A stretch of 5,574 nucleotides of DNA from JBCBTJ01 sp964597685 (GTDB lineage Bacteria > Pseudomonadota > Alphaproteobacteria > Caulobacterales > Hyphomonadaceae), in the NCBI GenBank assembly GCA_964597685.1, contig CAZQZC010000174.1:1-5574 (forward strand). Direction: 5' to 3'. The notes beneath the pieces were generated by a model. That model ran no database searches. It was not told where the DNA came from and worked only from the letters and a program-made list of their open reading frames with translations. Made by a program: the position numbers and the translations under genes. Every line of letters begins with the position of its first letter. Within the stretch, counting starts at the first letter, position 1. This document shows positions 1 through 4,862 of the stretch, one piece after another.

Positions 1-55
1 ACCTATGACCTCTGCCTTCGGAGGGCAGCGCTCTATCCAGCTGAGCTATGGGTGC
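1..55 (-). tRNA. tRNA-Arg, anticodon CCG (3' end cut by window edge)
   Basis: Read on the minus strand, the sequence begins with acceptor strand GCACCCA (55 to 49), then TA and a D-arm (GCTC..GAGC around AGCTGGATA). The anticodon arm is CTGCC-CTCCGAA-GGCAG, so the seven-base loop places CCG at positions 34-36, reading the arginine codon CGG. Variable loop AGGTC follows and the T-stem starts as ATAGG. The rest of the T-arm and the 3' acceptor strand lie beyond position 1, so acceptor pairing cannot be checked. Fold and anticodon are seen directly; the arginine identity follows from the anticodon. Confidence 0.95.
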
Positions 56-67
56 TTGCCGATTGGC

Positions 68-96
68 CTTGTAGGCTAAGCCGTGCGCACGCGCAA
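68..96 (-). promoter_or_regulatory. Likely sigma-70-type promoter of the tRNA-Arg gene
   Basis: On the minus strand TTGCGC (96 to 91) and TACAAG (73 to 68) are separated by exactly 17 bases, a good fit to -35/-10 spacing. Initiation about seven bases further on would fall near 61, leaving a leader of only about five bases before the mature tRNA 5' end at 55. Inferred from motif match and position. Confidence 0.45.
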
Positions 97-114
97 TCGG
101 GGGTCGCCGCGCTA

Positions 115-138
115 GGCGCTGGAGCGCCGCCGTGGCGC
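115..138 (-). other. GC-rich hairpins between regulator gene and tRNA
   Basis: Two mutually exclusive 5-bp stems share the GCGCC at 124-128. One pairs it with GGCGC at 115-119 around a TGGA loop, the other with GGCGC at 134-138 around GCCGT. They lie 24 or more bases after the stop of the regulator gene and could slow or stop its transcription, but there is no T-run, so a terminator role is only possible. Confidence 0.25.
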
Positions 139-161
139 CCGTCGCTGCGTCTTATCGGCGA

Positions 162-401
162 TCACTCGCCCGCTTTCGGCCAGGCAATTTGTTCGGACAG
201 CCGCGGAAAGGGCTTTAGCGAGAAAATCATCTCGACCGGCAAGCCGAAAAAATCCGCCAGCTTCAACGCCAGCTCCAGACTGGGATTGTAATCCCCGCGC
301 TCAAGATAACCGACCGTCTGATAATTCACGCCGACCGCCTCAGCGAGATCCTTCCGGGATAATCCGCGTTCTGCGCGCAGCATGGCGATACGATTGTGCA
401 T
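162..401 (-). CDS. XRE-family helix-turn-helix transcriptional regulator, 79 aa
   Basis: A compact single-domain DNA-binding protein. Residues 3-60 form a Cro/C1-type HTH: NRIAMLRAERGLS leads into the helix around residues 16-23 (RKDLAEAV), followed by the recognition helix around NYQTVGYLERG (26-36), then NPSLELALKLADFFGLPVEMIF. It resembles the short (about 65-80 aa) stand-alone XRE regulators common in bacteria; the tail PFPRLSEQIA is not part of the DNA-binding core. I chose the ATG at 401 because GAGG (410 to 407) lies five bases upstream and the HTH starts almost at once. An extended frame starting near 452 has no ribosome site and would run through the promoter palindrome. It is divergent from the first TraB-like gene with 98 bases between them, so it may regulate that gene and itself. 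The ligand or signal is unknown. Confidence 0.88.
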   Translation of the reverse strand: MHNRIAMLRAERGLSRKDLAEAVGVNYQTVGYLERGDYNPSLELALKLADFFGLPVEMIFSLKPFPRLSEQIAWPKAGE

Positions 402-406
402 TCCAA

Positions 407-412
407 CCTCTC
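407..412 (-). promoter_or_regulatory. Ribosome binding site fixing the XRE regulator start
   Basis: GAGAGG on the minus strand ends five bases before the ATG at 401. It is the only good Shine-Dalgarno match in this frame and argues against the longer in-frame start at 452. Confidence 0.65.
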
Positions 413-435
413 GATTAAGGCTGTATCGAAATTTA

Positions 436-449
436 TTGTAGACATACAA
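436..449. promoter_or_regulatory. Candidate XRE operator: inverted repeat TTGTA-N4-TACAA
   Basis: A perfect 5-bp inverted repeat with a 4-base centre (TTGTAGACATACAA) sits in the 98-base divergent region between the XRE gene and the first TraB-like gene. The surrounding 430-470 stretch is strikingly AT-rich for this genome, as expected of a promoter. The minus-strand half-site overlaps TACAAT (440 to 435), a -10-like hexamer for the regulator gene, so binding could give autorepression. XRE dimers commonly bind short palindromes next to their own gene. The site is seen; the assignment to this regulator is inference. Confidence 0.5.
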
Positions 450-499
450 CATTTATATAGATAGGCAATACGCATCTGAGCAGGTGATGGAGGATCTGG

Positions 500-1474
500 A
501 TGCTCTATTTGAAACAGGTCGGGGCCGCCGTTGCGGCGCTGGCGTTCGCAGGGGCGTGCGCGCAGGCCGAAGACGAGGCGGCGGGGTCCGATCGGCGAAC
601 GAAACCTGAAATCGTCGCGGCGATCGACGCGTCCGTGCAGAAGGCGCGCGAGACGCGGGGCGACGGCTCCCCGGCGCTCTGGTCGCTGAGCGATGAGGAC
701 ACGACGATCTACATTTTCGGGACGATCCATTTGCTGCCCGAAGGTCTCGACTGGCGCTCGTCGGCGTTTGGGGAGGCCTTTGACGCCGCCGACACGCTGG
801 TGGTGGAGCTCGACACGGCTAGCCCGGAAGGGGCGCTGGCGGTTCAGCAGGCGTTTATCAGCCGCGGCGTCTACACCGACGGCGGCACGTTGAGCGCCAC
901 CCTTAACGACGAGGATGAAGCCATTGTCGGAGGCGCGCTCGACAGCGTCGGCTTGACGATCGGTGCGGTGGACCAGCTGAAACCCTGGCTGGTCTCGCTT
1001 CAGATGACCATCTCGCAATTTCAGAAGGACGGTTTCGACCCCGCCGCCGGCGTGGATACGGTGCTCCTGAACGCGGCGGCCGAAAGCGGGAAAGATCTGG
1101 TCTTTCTCGAGACTGCGGCGGAACAGGCCTCCGTGTTCGCGGATCTGCCTGAGGAAGTCCAGGTCAACCTCCTCGTGGAATCCGCAACGGTGCTCTCGGA
1201 ATCCAGCACGACACTTACGGAGATCGTCGGCGAATGGCAGGACGGCGACATTGCCGGCATCGCCAATCTCGCCGCCAATCCCGATGCGGCTGGCGACAAC
1301 GACTTCTACAAGGCGCTTTTGGTCGATCGGAACCGCAATTGGGTTCCGAAGATCACGGCGCTGCTTGAGGAGCCCGGCGTCAAATTCATCGCCGCCGGGG
1401 CCGGCCATTTCGCGGGGCCCGACAGCGTCATCACCATGCTTCGCGCCGACGGGTACGAGGTCGAAGGACCCTAA
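500..1474 (+). CDS. Exported TraB/GumN (TIKI-like) family protein, copy 1, 324 aa
   Basis: Residues 1-23 are an export signal (hydrophobic AAVAALAFAGA), with likely cleavage after AQA at 23. Cys20 in FAGAC also fits a relaxed lipobox, so a lipoprotein is possible. A charged linker (about 24-56) precedes the TraB/GumN domain at about 58-324. Visible hallmarks are the first GxxH (GTIH, 74-77), a glutamate in VVELD (E103), KPW (161-163), GVDT (184-187), FLET with E204, RNRNW (277-281), the second GxxH (GAGH, 300-303) and GPDSV (306-310). In the family, related to animal TIKI proteins, two GxxH motifs and a conserved glutamate are the proposed metal/catalytic residues; bacterial substrates are largely unknown. 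GGAGGA at 489-494 lies five bases before this ATG. A paralog follows 78 bases downstream. Mature residues contain no cysteine beyond Cys20. Family assignment is firm; a peptidase function is only inferred. Confidence 0.92.
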   Translation: MLYLKQVGAAVAALAFAGACAQAEDEAAGSDRRTKPEIVAAIDASVQKARETRGDGSPALWSLSDEDTTIYIFGTIHLLPEGLDWRSSAFGEAFDAADTLVVELDTASPEGALAVQQAFISRGVYTDGGTLSATLNDEDEAIVGGALDSVGLTIGAVDQLKPWLVSLQMTISQFQKDGFDPAAGVDTVLLNAAAESGKDLVFLETAAEQASVFADLPEEVQVNLLVESATVLSESSTTLTEIVGEWQDGDIAGIANLAANPDAAGDNDFYKALLVDRNRNWVPKITALLEEPGVKFIAAGAGHFAGPDSVITMLRADGYEVEGP

Positions 1475-1483
1475 GCCGCACTG

Positions 1484-1515
1484 CCGGAGCCGCTTGCCTT
1501 CTTCAGCGGCTCCGG
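1484..1515 (+). terminator. Hairpin between the two TraB genes (terminator or attenuator)
   Basis: CCGGAGCCGCT (1484-1494) and AGCGGCTCCGG (1505-1515) form a perfect 11-bp stem with a 10-base loop, extendable by two G-T wobble pairs. It begins 10 bases after the stop of copy 1. Only a weak T-containing stretch (TGTTC) follows, so termination may be partial, giving less transcript of copy 2 or a 3' end that stabilises the copy 1 message. Confidence 0.6.
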
Positions 1516-1537
1516 TGTTCAATCCTTGAGACGCATC

Positions 1538-1544
1538 AAGGAGG
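1538..1544 (+). promoter_or_regulatory. Strong Shine-Dalgarno that sets the start of TraB copy 2
   Basis: AAGGAGG lies eight bases before the ATG at 1553. The in-frame TTG at 1526 would place this site inside the coding sequence and put charged residues ahead of the signal peptide, so the ATG is preferred. Confidence 0.8.
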
Positions 1545-1552
1545 GCGACCCC

Positions 1553-2437
1553 ATGTCGTTTCGCGGGGCACTGACAGCGGCGGCGTTCGGCATGGCGGCG
1601 GGGTCGACCGCTTCGGCGGAGCCGGCGCTGTGGACCCTGTCCGACGCCGATACGACGGTCCACATCATGGGAACCGTCCACCTGCTTCCGCCTGATACGC
1701 CCTGGCGGACGGAGCGGATCGACGCGGCGTTCCAGGACGCCCACACCGTCTGTTTCGAGCTGGACGCCGTCGGCCGAGCCCTGGAAGTCGCAGGGCAGAT
1801 GTTCGAGCTTGGCGCCCTGCCGCCGGGGCAGCGCCTTTCCAAGCTTTTGCCCGACGAGGACGTCGAAGAGCTTAGGGAAATCGCTGAGTTTCTGGGCGCG
1901 CCCTTCGCCAGCCTTGATGTGATGCAGCCCTGGTTCGCCAGCCTGATCCTGCAGGAATACTTTGCAAACCATATCGGCTTGGAGGACGGCGTCGAATTTA
2001 CGCTCCACCCCGAAGTGCTCGCCAGCGGCAAGACGCTCTGCGAACTTGAAACCGTCGACGAACAGATGACGGCGCTCGCCCGACAACCGCTCGACGCGCA
2101 GATTGCAAGCCTGATCGAAGACGACGCCGACAGCGAGGCCGACGACGCCGAGGCCGTGGTCGCCGAAATCGAGGCCGAGTTTCGGGACCTCGTCGCCGAT
2201 TGGCTGGAGGGCGACATCGAGGCGATCGGCGAGCAGGCCTCGCCTGACGGGTTCGAACACCCCGCCGCCTATGAAGCGATGCTGGTGGTTCGCAACACCG
2301 CCTGGATCCCGCGGATCGAAGCCTTGCTGGACGAGCCTGGCGTCATCTTCGTCGCCGTCGGCGCCGCCCATTTGGCGGGCCCGGACAGCGTGATCGACAT
2401 GCTGCGGGATCGCGGTCATGCGATCGACGGACCCTAA
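1553..2437 (+). CDS. Exported TraB/GumN (TIKI-like) family protein, copy 2, 294 aa
   Basis: Signal peptide at 1-22 (MSFRGALTAAAFGMAAGSTASA) with a clear AxA cleavage site, followed at once by the domain (EPALWTLSD). Hallmarks are GTVH (40-43), E69 in FELD, QPW (125-127), GVEF (146-149), LET with E166, RN at 247-248 with W251, GAAH (270-273) and GPDSV (276-280). Order and spacing match copy 1, and both proteins end in a GP dipeptide after a similar MLR-D/G tail, so they arose by duplication. Differences: copy 2 lacks the 30-residue linker, has an acidic stretch at 189-200 (EDDADSEADDAE), and has two cysteines (C67 and C163) that copy 1 lacks. A strong AAGGAGG at 1538-1544 supports this ATG over an upstream TTG. 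The stop codon overlaps the left arm of a palindromic repeat, and the coding 3' end lies inside the 55-base duplication beside the assembly gap. Probably periplasmic; substrate unknown. Confidence 0.92.
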   Translation: MSFRGALTAAAFGMAAGSTASAEPALWTLSDADTTVHIMGTVHLLPPDTPWRTERIDAAFQDAHTVCFELDAVGRALEVAGQMFELGALPPGQRLSKLLPDEDVEELREIAEFLGAPFASLDVMQPWFASLILQEYFANHIGLEDGVEFTLHPEVLASGKTLCELETVDEQMTALARQPLDAQIASLIEDDADSEADDAEAVVAEIEAEFRDLVADWLEGDIEAIGEQASPDGFEHPAAYEAMLVVRNTAWIPRIEALLDEPGVIFVAVGAAHLAGPDSVIDMLRDRGHAIDGP

Positions 2438-2471
2438 AGCATTTCCAGGCGAAGTGGATGCCGGTTCGCCG
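2417..2471 (+). repeat. 55-base direct repeat, left copy (assembly-gap flank)
   Basis: Identical base for base to 2572-2626. It covers the last codons and stop of TraB copy 2 and the left part of the palindromic element, and ends exactly where the Ns begin. The right copy starts exactly where the Ns end. This is the pattern of two contigs sharing a terminal k-mer. Confidence 0.97.
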
Positions 2472-2571
2472 NNNNNNNNNNNNNNNNNNNNNNNNNNNNN
2501 NNNNNNNNNNNNNNNNNNNNNNNNNNNNNNNNNNNNNNNNNNNNNNNNNNNNNNNNNNNNNNNNNNNNNNN
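2472..2571. other. Assembly gap of exactly 100 Ns
   Basis: One hundred undetermined bases, the conventional filler for a gap of unknown size. With identical 55-base flanks, the true gap is probably zero or negative, meaning the two contigs overlap. Confidence 0.99.
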
Positions 2572-2626
2572 CATGCGATCGACGGACCCTAAAGCATTTC
2601 CAGGCGAAGTGGATGCCGGTTCGCCG
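2572..2626 (+). repeat. 55-base direct repeat, right copy (assembly-gap flank)
   Basis: Exact copy of 2417-2471. The in-frame reading would again give the C-terminal residues HAIDGP and a stop, so it is either the same locus written twice or, much less likely, the tail of another tandem TraB copy. Confidence 0.97.
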
Positions 2627-2639
2627 TCCGGAAATGCTT
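2592..2639. repeat. Intergenic palindromic repeat element, probable bidirectional terminator
   Basis: Outer arms AAGCATTTCC (2592-2601) and GGAAATGCTT (2630-2639) pair perfectly over 10 bp. An inner stem GGCGAA (2603-2608) with TTCGCC (2620-2625) encloses the loop GTGGATGCCGG. The core GAAGTGGAT..CCGGTT resembles a dispersed palindrome family I recall from rhizobial and related alphaproteobacterial intergenic regions. A truncated left part (2437-2471) is the same element before the gap. It lies immediately after TraB copy 2 and between convergent transcription units, so it could stop transcription from both sides, although no long T-run follows. The structure is seen; family and role are inferred. 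Confidence 0.7.
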
Positions 2640-2674
2640 AAGAACAAAGACCCATAGTCGCCGAGCCGGATTGC

Positions 2675-2976
2675 GCGCAGCGCCGAGGGACGGACGGCGC
2701 GGCGCCTCCGTATTTGCTTGCGCCCCCCTGCGGGGCCGGTGCGGAGACGGGTCGGTCTCTGCATGAATTTTAGGAGACGTCGCCGCCCCCGCACCGCGTT
2801 GCGGCCTTTCGGCGCTGTCCCGCTGGGCCTCAGCCTTCGTCCGGACGTCTCTTCTACATCCGCCCGTGTCGCCACGGGGGACCGTCCGGAGGCCGGGGCG
2901 CCTCCCAGCCGTGTTTCCACGACCGCCCAGATCGGCGCGCCTAGGGCCCGATGCGTCCGTTGCCTGCATCGCGCCC
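2675..2976 (-). ncRNA. Candidate structured RNA, unknown family
   Basis: Read on the minus strand, consecutive stems appear. (1) 2976-2966 with 2954-2944, ten pairs and one G-G mismatch. (2) 2925-2918 with 2913-2906, eight pairs including two G-U, closed by GAAA. (3) 2905-2900 with 2893-2888, six pairs. (4) 2881-2873 with 2868-2859, nine pairs with one bulge, closed by GCGA. (5) 2815-2811 with 2806-2801, five pairs with a bulge, closed by GAAA. (6) 2796-2783 with 2750-2737, fourteen consecutive pairs including two G-U, then a symmetric CGAC/CGAC internal loop allowing tandem G-A pairs, then GTCTC/GAGAC and a 14-base AT-rich loop. (7) 2705-2675, ten pairs around one mismatch. The G-U pairs and GNRA loops favour the minus strand. 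I see no core motif of RNase P RNA, SRP RNA or tmRNA and no clear promoter. It may be independent or a 3' tail of the ABC transcript. High GC makes chance hairpins common, so ends and reality are uncertain. Confidence 0.35.
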
Positions 2977-3076
2977 AATCAGCCGTTCCGCCCTGAGAGG
3001 CGAGGTCCGGTCGGTCCGTCCCGGCCCCGCGGCCTCCCAAGCGGCTCCACATTGGACCGGGACGCGCCTGAGTCGG

Positions 3077-3100
3077 ATTGGCGGGAGCTTATCCCCCAAT
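3077..3100 (-). terminator. Stem-loop after the ABC ATPase gene, weak terminator candidate
   Basis: On the minus strand ATTGGGGGA (3100-3092) pairs with TCCC-g-CCAAT (3086-3077), giving nine pairs with one bulged G and loop TAAGC. It begins 23 bases past the stop codon at 3124. No T-run follows, so it may protect the 3' end of the message or pause polymerase rather than terminate efficiently. Confidence 0.4.
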
Positions 3101-3123
3101 TGGCCTGCCGCGCAGCGCAGCGC

Positions 3124-4071
3124 TCACGCGGGAGTCGACCCGCCCGTCATTGAGACAAAAACATCTTCAAGATCAGGTTCCTGCGTCGCAAGGTCAGAGA
3201 TCGAAACGCCTGCGGCGCGCACTTGCTCCAGCAAGTTGCCAATTCCGGTCTCACCCGTCCGATAGGTGATGGTGAGGGCGCCGTCGGGCCTTAACTTGGC
3301 GTCGAGCGCGGCAAGCGCGTCCGGAACTTTGTCCAAAGGCTCCGACGGAACGACGCAGAGGGTTTTCTGGTCGAGCCGGCGCAGCAATTGCTCCGTCGGT
3401 TCGCAAGCGATGATCTCGCCATGATTGACGATCGCGATCCGGTCGCACAGCTCCTGCGCCTCTTCGAGGTAATGGGTTGTCAAGATGATCGTCGTGCCCC
3501 GCGCATGGAGTTCGCGGACATAGTCCCAGAGCTGGCGGCGCAGCTCCACATCCACGCCGGCTGTCGGTTCGTCGAGAATCAGCACTGGCGGCGTGTGGAC
3601 CAAGGCTTTCGCCACCATCAACCGGCGTTTCATGCCGCCGGACAATTGGCGCACATAGGCGTCGCGCTTATCGGCGAGGCCCAGCGCGGCGAGGATCTCA
3701 TCTGATCGCCGCTCCGACTTCGGCACGCCGTAGAAGCCGGCCTGCAGCTCCATCGCCTCGAGCGGCGTGAAGAAGGGATCCATGGTGATCTCTTGGGGCA
3801 CCACGCCGATCGCCGCGCGCGCCTCGCGGGGGCGCTCGTCGATGTCGATGTCCCAGATCCGGGCCTTGCCCGCCGTCTTCACCACAAGACCCGCCAGGAT
3901 GTTGATGAAGGTCGATTTCCCCGCTCCGTTCGGCCCCAGGAGGCCGAACATGGATCCCCGCGGGATGTTGAGGTCGATCGCCTTCAGGGCGCGCTTCTCG
4001 GGCATCTTGCCCGAGGCGCGGTTAACCTTTTCGAGGCCGGCCACGGCGATGGCGTTGTCGGGCAGAGTCAT
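3124..4071 (-). CDS. ABC-2-type transporter ATP-binding protein, 315 aa
   Basis: Cytoplasmic ATPase that would power a membrane permease. All motifs are intact and in order: Walker A GPNGAGKST (46-54), Q-loop Gln93 (VVPQE), signature LSGGM (143-147), Walker B VLILDEP (163-169, catalytic Glu168), D-loop around AGVD (171-174) and H-loop His200 (TTH). A C-terminal extension of about 100 residues ends in EPDLEDVFVSMTG, the ending typical of the CcmA/YadG-like group that pairs with ABC-2 permeases for export of lipids, polysaccharides or drugs. The start is supported by AAGGA (4082 to 4078) six bases before the ATG. A GST-like gene lies upstream on the same strand, 55 bases away, so the two may share a transcript. 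No permease gene follows within the window; downstream is non-coding DNA and then convergent TraB genes. The substrate cannot be inferred. Confidence 0.93.
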   Translation of the reverse strand: MTLPDNAIAVAGLEKVNRASGKMPEKRALKAIDLNIPRGSMFGLLGPNGAGKSTFINILAGLVVKTAGKARIWDIDIDERPREARAAIGVVPQEITMDPFFTPLEAMELQAGFYGVPKSERRSDEILAALGLADKRDAYVRQLSGGMKRRLMVAKALVHTPPVLILDEPTAGVDVELRRQLWDYVRELHARGTTIILTTHYLEEAQELCDRIAIVNHGEIIACEPTEQLLRRLDQKTLCVVPSEPLDKVPDALAALDAKLRPDGALTITYRTGETGIGNLLEQVRAAGVSISDLATQEPDLEDVFVSMTGGSTPA

Positions 4072-4126
4072 GCGTCGTCCTTGCGCGAGGTGTCGCTATG
4101 TAACCCAGTTGAGGTCGATTGGAACC

Positions 4127-4759
4127 TCAGACGGGGGATGGTCCATCCTGCTTGGCGAGCGCTGACTGAAAACCTTCGCGCGCGGTCAGCCGCTCTAGGT
4201 AATCGAGACAATTGGGCGTCAAGCGTTCTCTCAGGGGGGCGATCCGATGCGCCAGATACAAGCCGTATCCGACGCAGATGTCGGCGATGGTGAACCGATC
4301 CGCGCACAAATAGGAACGTCCCGTCAGGGCGGATTCGACCGCCCGCAGCCGCCCGGCGAACCAGGCGGCGTAGTCCTCAACCGCCTGGGGCAGGCGTCGC
4401 TCAGCGGGCTCCAACGCGGAGTACCGAAGGACGATTGTCTGCGGGAAGGTGAGCGTCGCGTCGCTGAAATACAGCCAGTTCAGGAACGCGCCGTATTCGG
4501 CGTCCTCAGGCGAGAGGGCCAGCGGCGTCGGGCCATGGCGATGTGTCAGATAATGGCAGATCGCTGCCGATTCCGTCATCCGCGCGTCGCCGTCGACAAA
4601 GTACGGCACCGTGCCGAGCGGATTGACCCCAAGATAGCTCTTCTGTCGGACGCGCGGCGGAAACGGCAGGGTGACCAGATCGTAGTCCACCCCCAACTCC
4701 TCCAGCGCCCACAGGGGACGCAGGGAGCGCGCGTCAACACAATGGTACAAGATCGGCAT
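4127..4759 (-). CDS. Glutathione S-transferase family protein, 210 aa
   Basis: Cytosolic two-domain GST fold. The thioredoxin-like N-domain (about 1-75) shows ILYHC, a Ser12 at the usual catalytic position in RSLRPLWALEE, the cis-proline in GTVPYF (Pro52) and the glutathione gamma-glutamyl-binding pair E63-S64 (TESAAICHYL). The all-helical C-domain (about 85-205) carries the N-capping box FTIADICVG (156-164), a folding hallmark of the family. Length is normal for GSTs. I start at the ATG at 4759 because the fold begins directly there; the only upstream signal is a G-rich GGGGCGGGG ending three bases before it, and the longer in-frame TTG at 4834 adds residues with no counterpart in GSTs. It shares strand with the ABC ATPase 55 bases downstream; a weak 6-bp stem (4110-4115 with 4124-4129) overlaps its stop. 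Likely roles are glutathione conjugation or peroxide detoxification; substrate unknown. Confidence 0.92.
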   Translation of the reverse strand: MPILYHCVDARSLRPLWALEELGVDYDLVTLPFPPRVRQKSYLGVNPLGTVPYFVDGDARMTESAAICHYLTHRHGPTPLALSPEDAEYGAFLNWLYFSDATLTFPQTIVLRYSALEPAERRLPQAVEDYAAWFAGRLRAVESALTGRSYLCADRFTIADICVGYGLYLAHRIAPLRERLTPNCLDYLERLTAREGFQSALAKQDGPSPV

Positions 4760-4862
4760 CGGCCCCGCCCCAGCTTGATCGGACCACACCCGATTGACGC
4801 CGCTTAGGAAAGCCGCGAAACGTCGGACGTGCAACTGATCATTATCGAGACTGAACGATCAC
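4760..4862. promoter_or_regulatory. Divergent promoter region between GST and zinc-finger genes
   Basis: 103 bases separate the two start codons, so promoters for both directions should lie here. A minus-strand TTGCAC (4834 to 4829) is followed after 17 bases by a poor -10 (TTTCCT, 4811 to 4806). On the plus strand TTGACG (4794-4799) has no matching -10 at normal spacing, while CATTAT (4840-4845) is -10-like without a good -35. Location is secure; exact elements are not. Confidence 0.35.

Larger units (their letters stand above)
2640..3123. other. 484-base GC-rich stretch without a credible protein gene
   Basis: Open frames exist on both strands but encode arginine/proline-rich, low-complexity peptides, mostly from TTG or GTG starts without ribosome sites and with no family I recognise. 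They are typical of chance frames in GC-rich DNA. What the stretch does hold is dense inverted-repeat structure, best explained on the minus strand (described as a candidate RNA), and one stem-loop just after the ABC gene. Confidence 0.7.

Noticed and set aside
1..161. tRNA-Arg as an integration site for a mobile element
   Set aside because: Integration normally uses the tRNA 3' end, which is outside the window. No integrase, direct repeat of the tRNA end or composition shift is seen on the visible (5') side.
1526..1552. Upstream TTG start for TraB copy 2
   Set aside because: It would place the strong AAGGAGG site inside the gene and add charged residues before the signal peptide; the ATG at 1553 fits both signals.
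2417..2626. Genuine tandem duplication or third TraB copy across the gap
   Set aside because: Possible in principle, but the exact 55-base identity abutting the Ns on both sides is the standard signature of an unmerged k-mer overlap between contigs.
2831..2851. SRP (4.5S) RNA apical motif
   Set aside because: The minus strand has GTCCGGACGAAGGCTG, which is reminiscent, but the required GGAAGCAGC-type asymmetric loop is missing.
2737..2930. RNase P RNA (rnpB) on the minus strand
   Set aside because: Short stretches such as GGAAACACGG and CAGAGACCGACC recall alphaproteobacterial RNase P RNA, but the near-invariant GAGGAAAGTCCGGGC core and the ACAGAA..GGCTTA block are absent, so the similarity is probably coincidental.
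2589..2978. 129-codon minus-strand frame in the gene-free stretch
   Set aside because: It lacks an ATG start with a ribosome site, is arginine-rich without any recognisable domain, and its 3' end lies in the palindromic repeat and duplicated flank.
326..3052. Very long open frame on the minus strand (about 900 codons)
   Set aside because: It is antisense to both TraB-like genes, runs through the 100-N gap, has an arginine/proline/glycine-rich low-complexity composition, and overlaps the XRE gene in another frame. It is a shadow of GC-rich coding DNA.
4760..4834. N-terminal extension of the GST from a TTG start
   Set aside because: The extra 25 residues have no counterpart in GST folds, there is no ribosome site, and the ATG at 4759 begins the thioredoxin-like strand directly.
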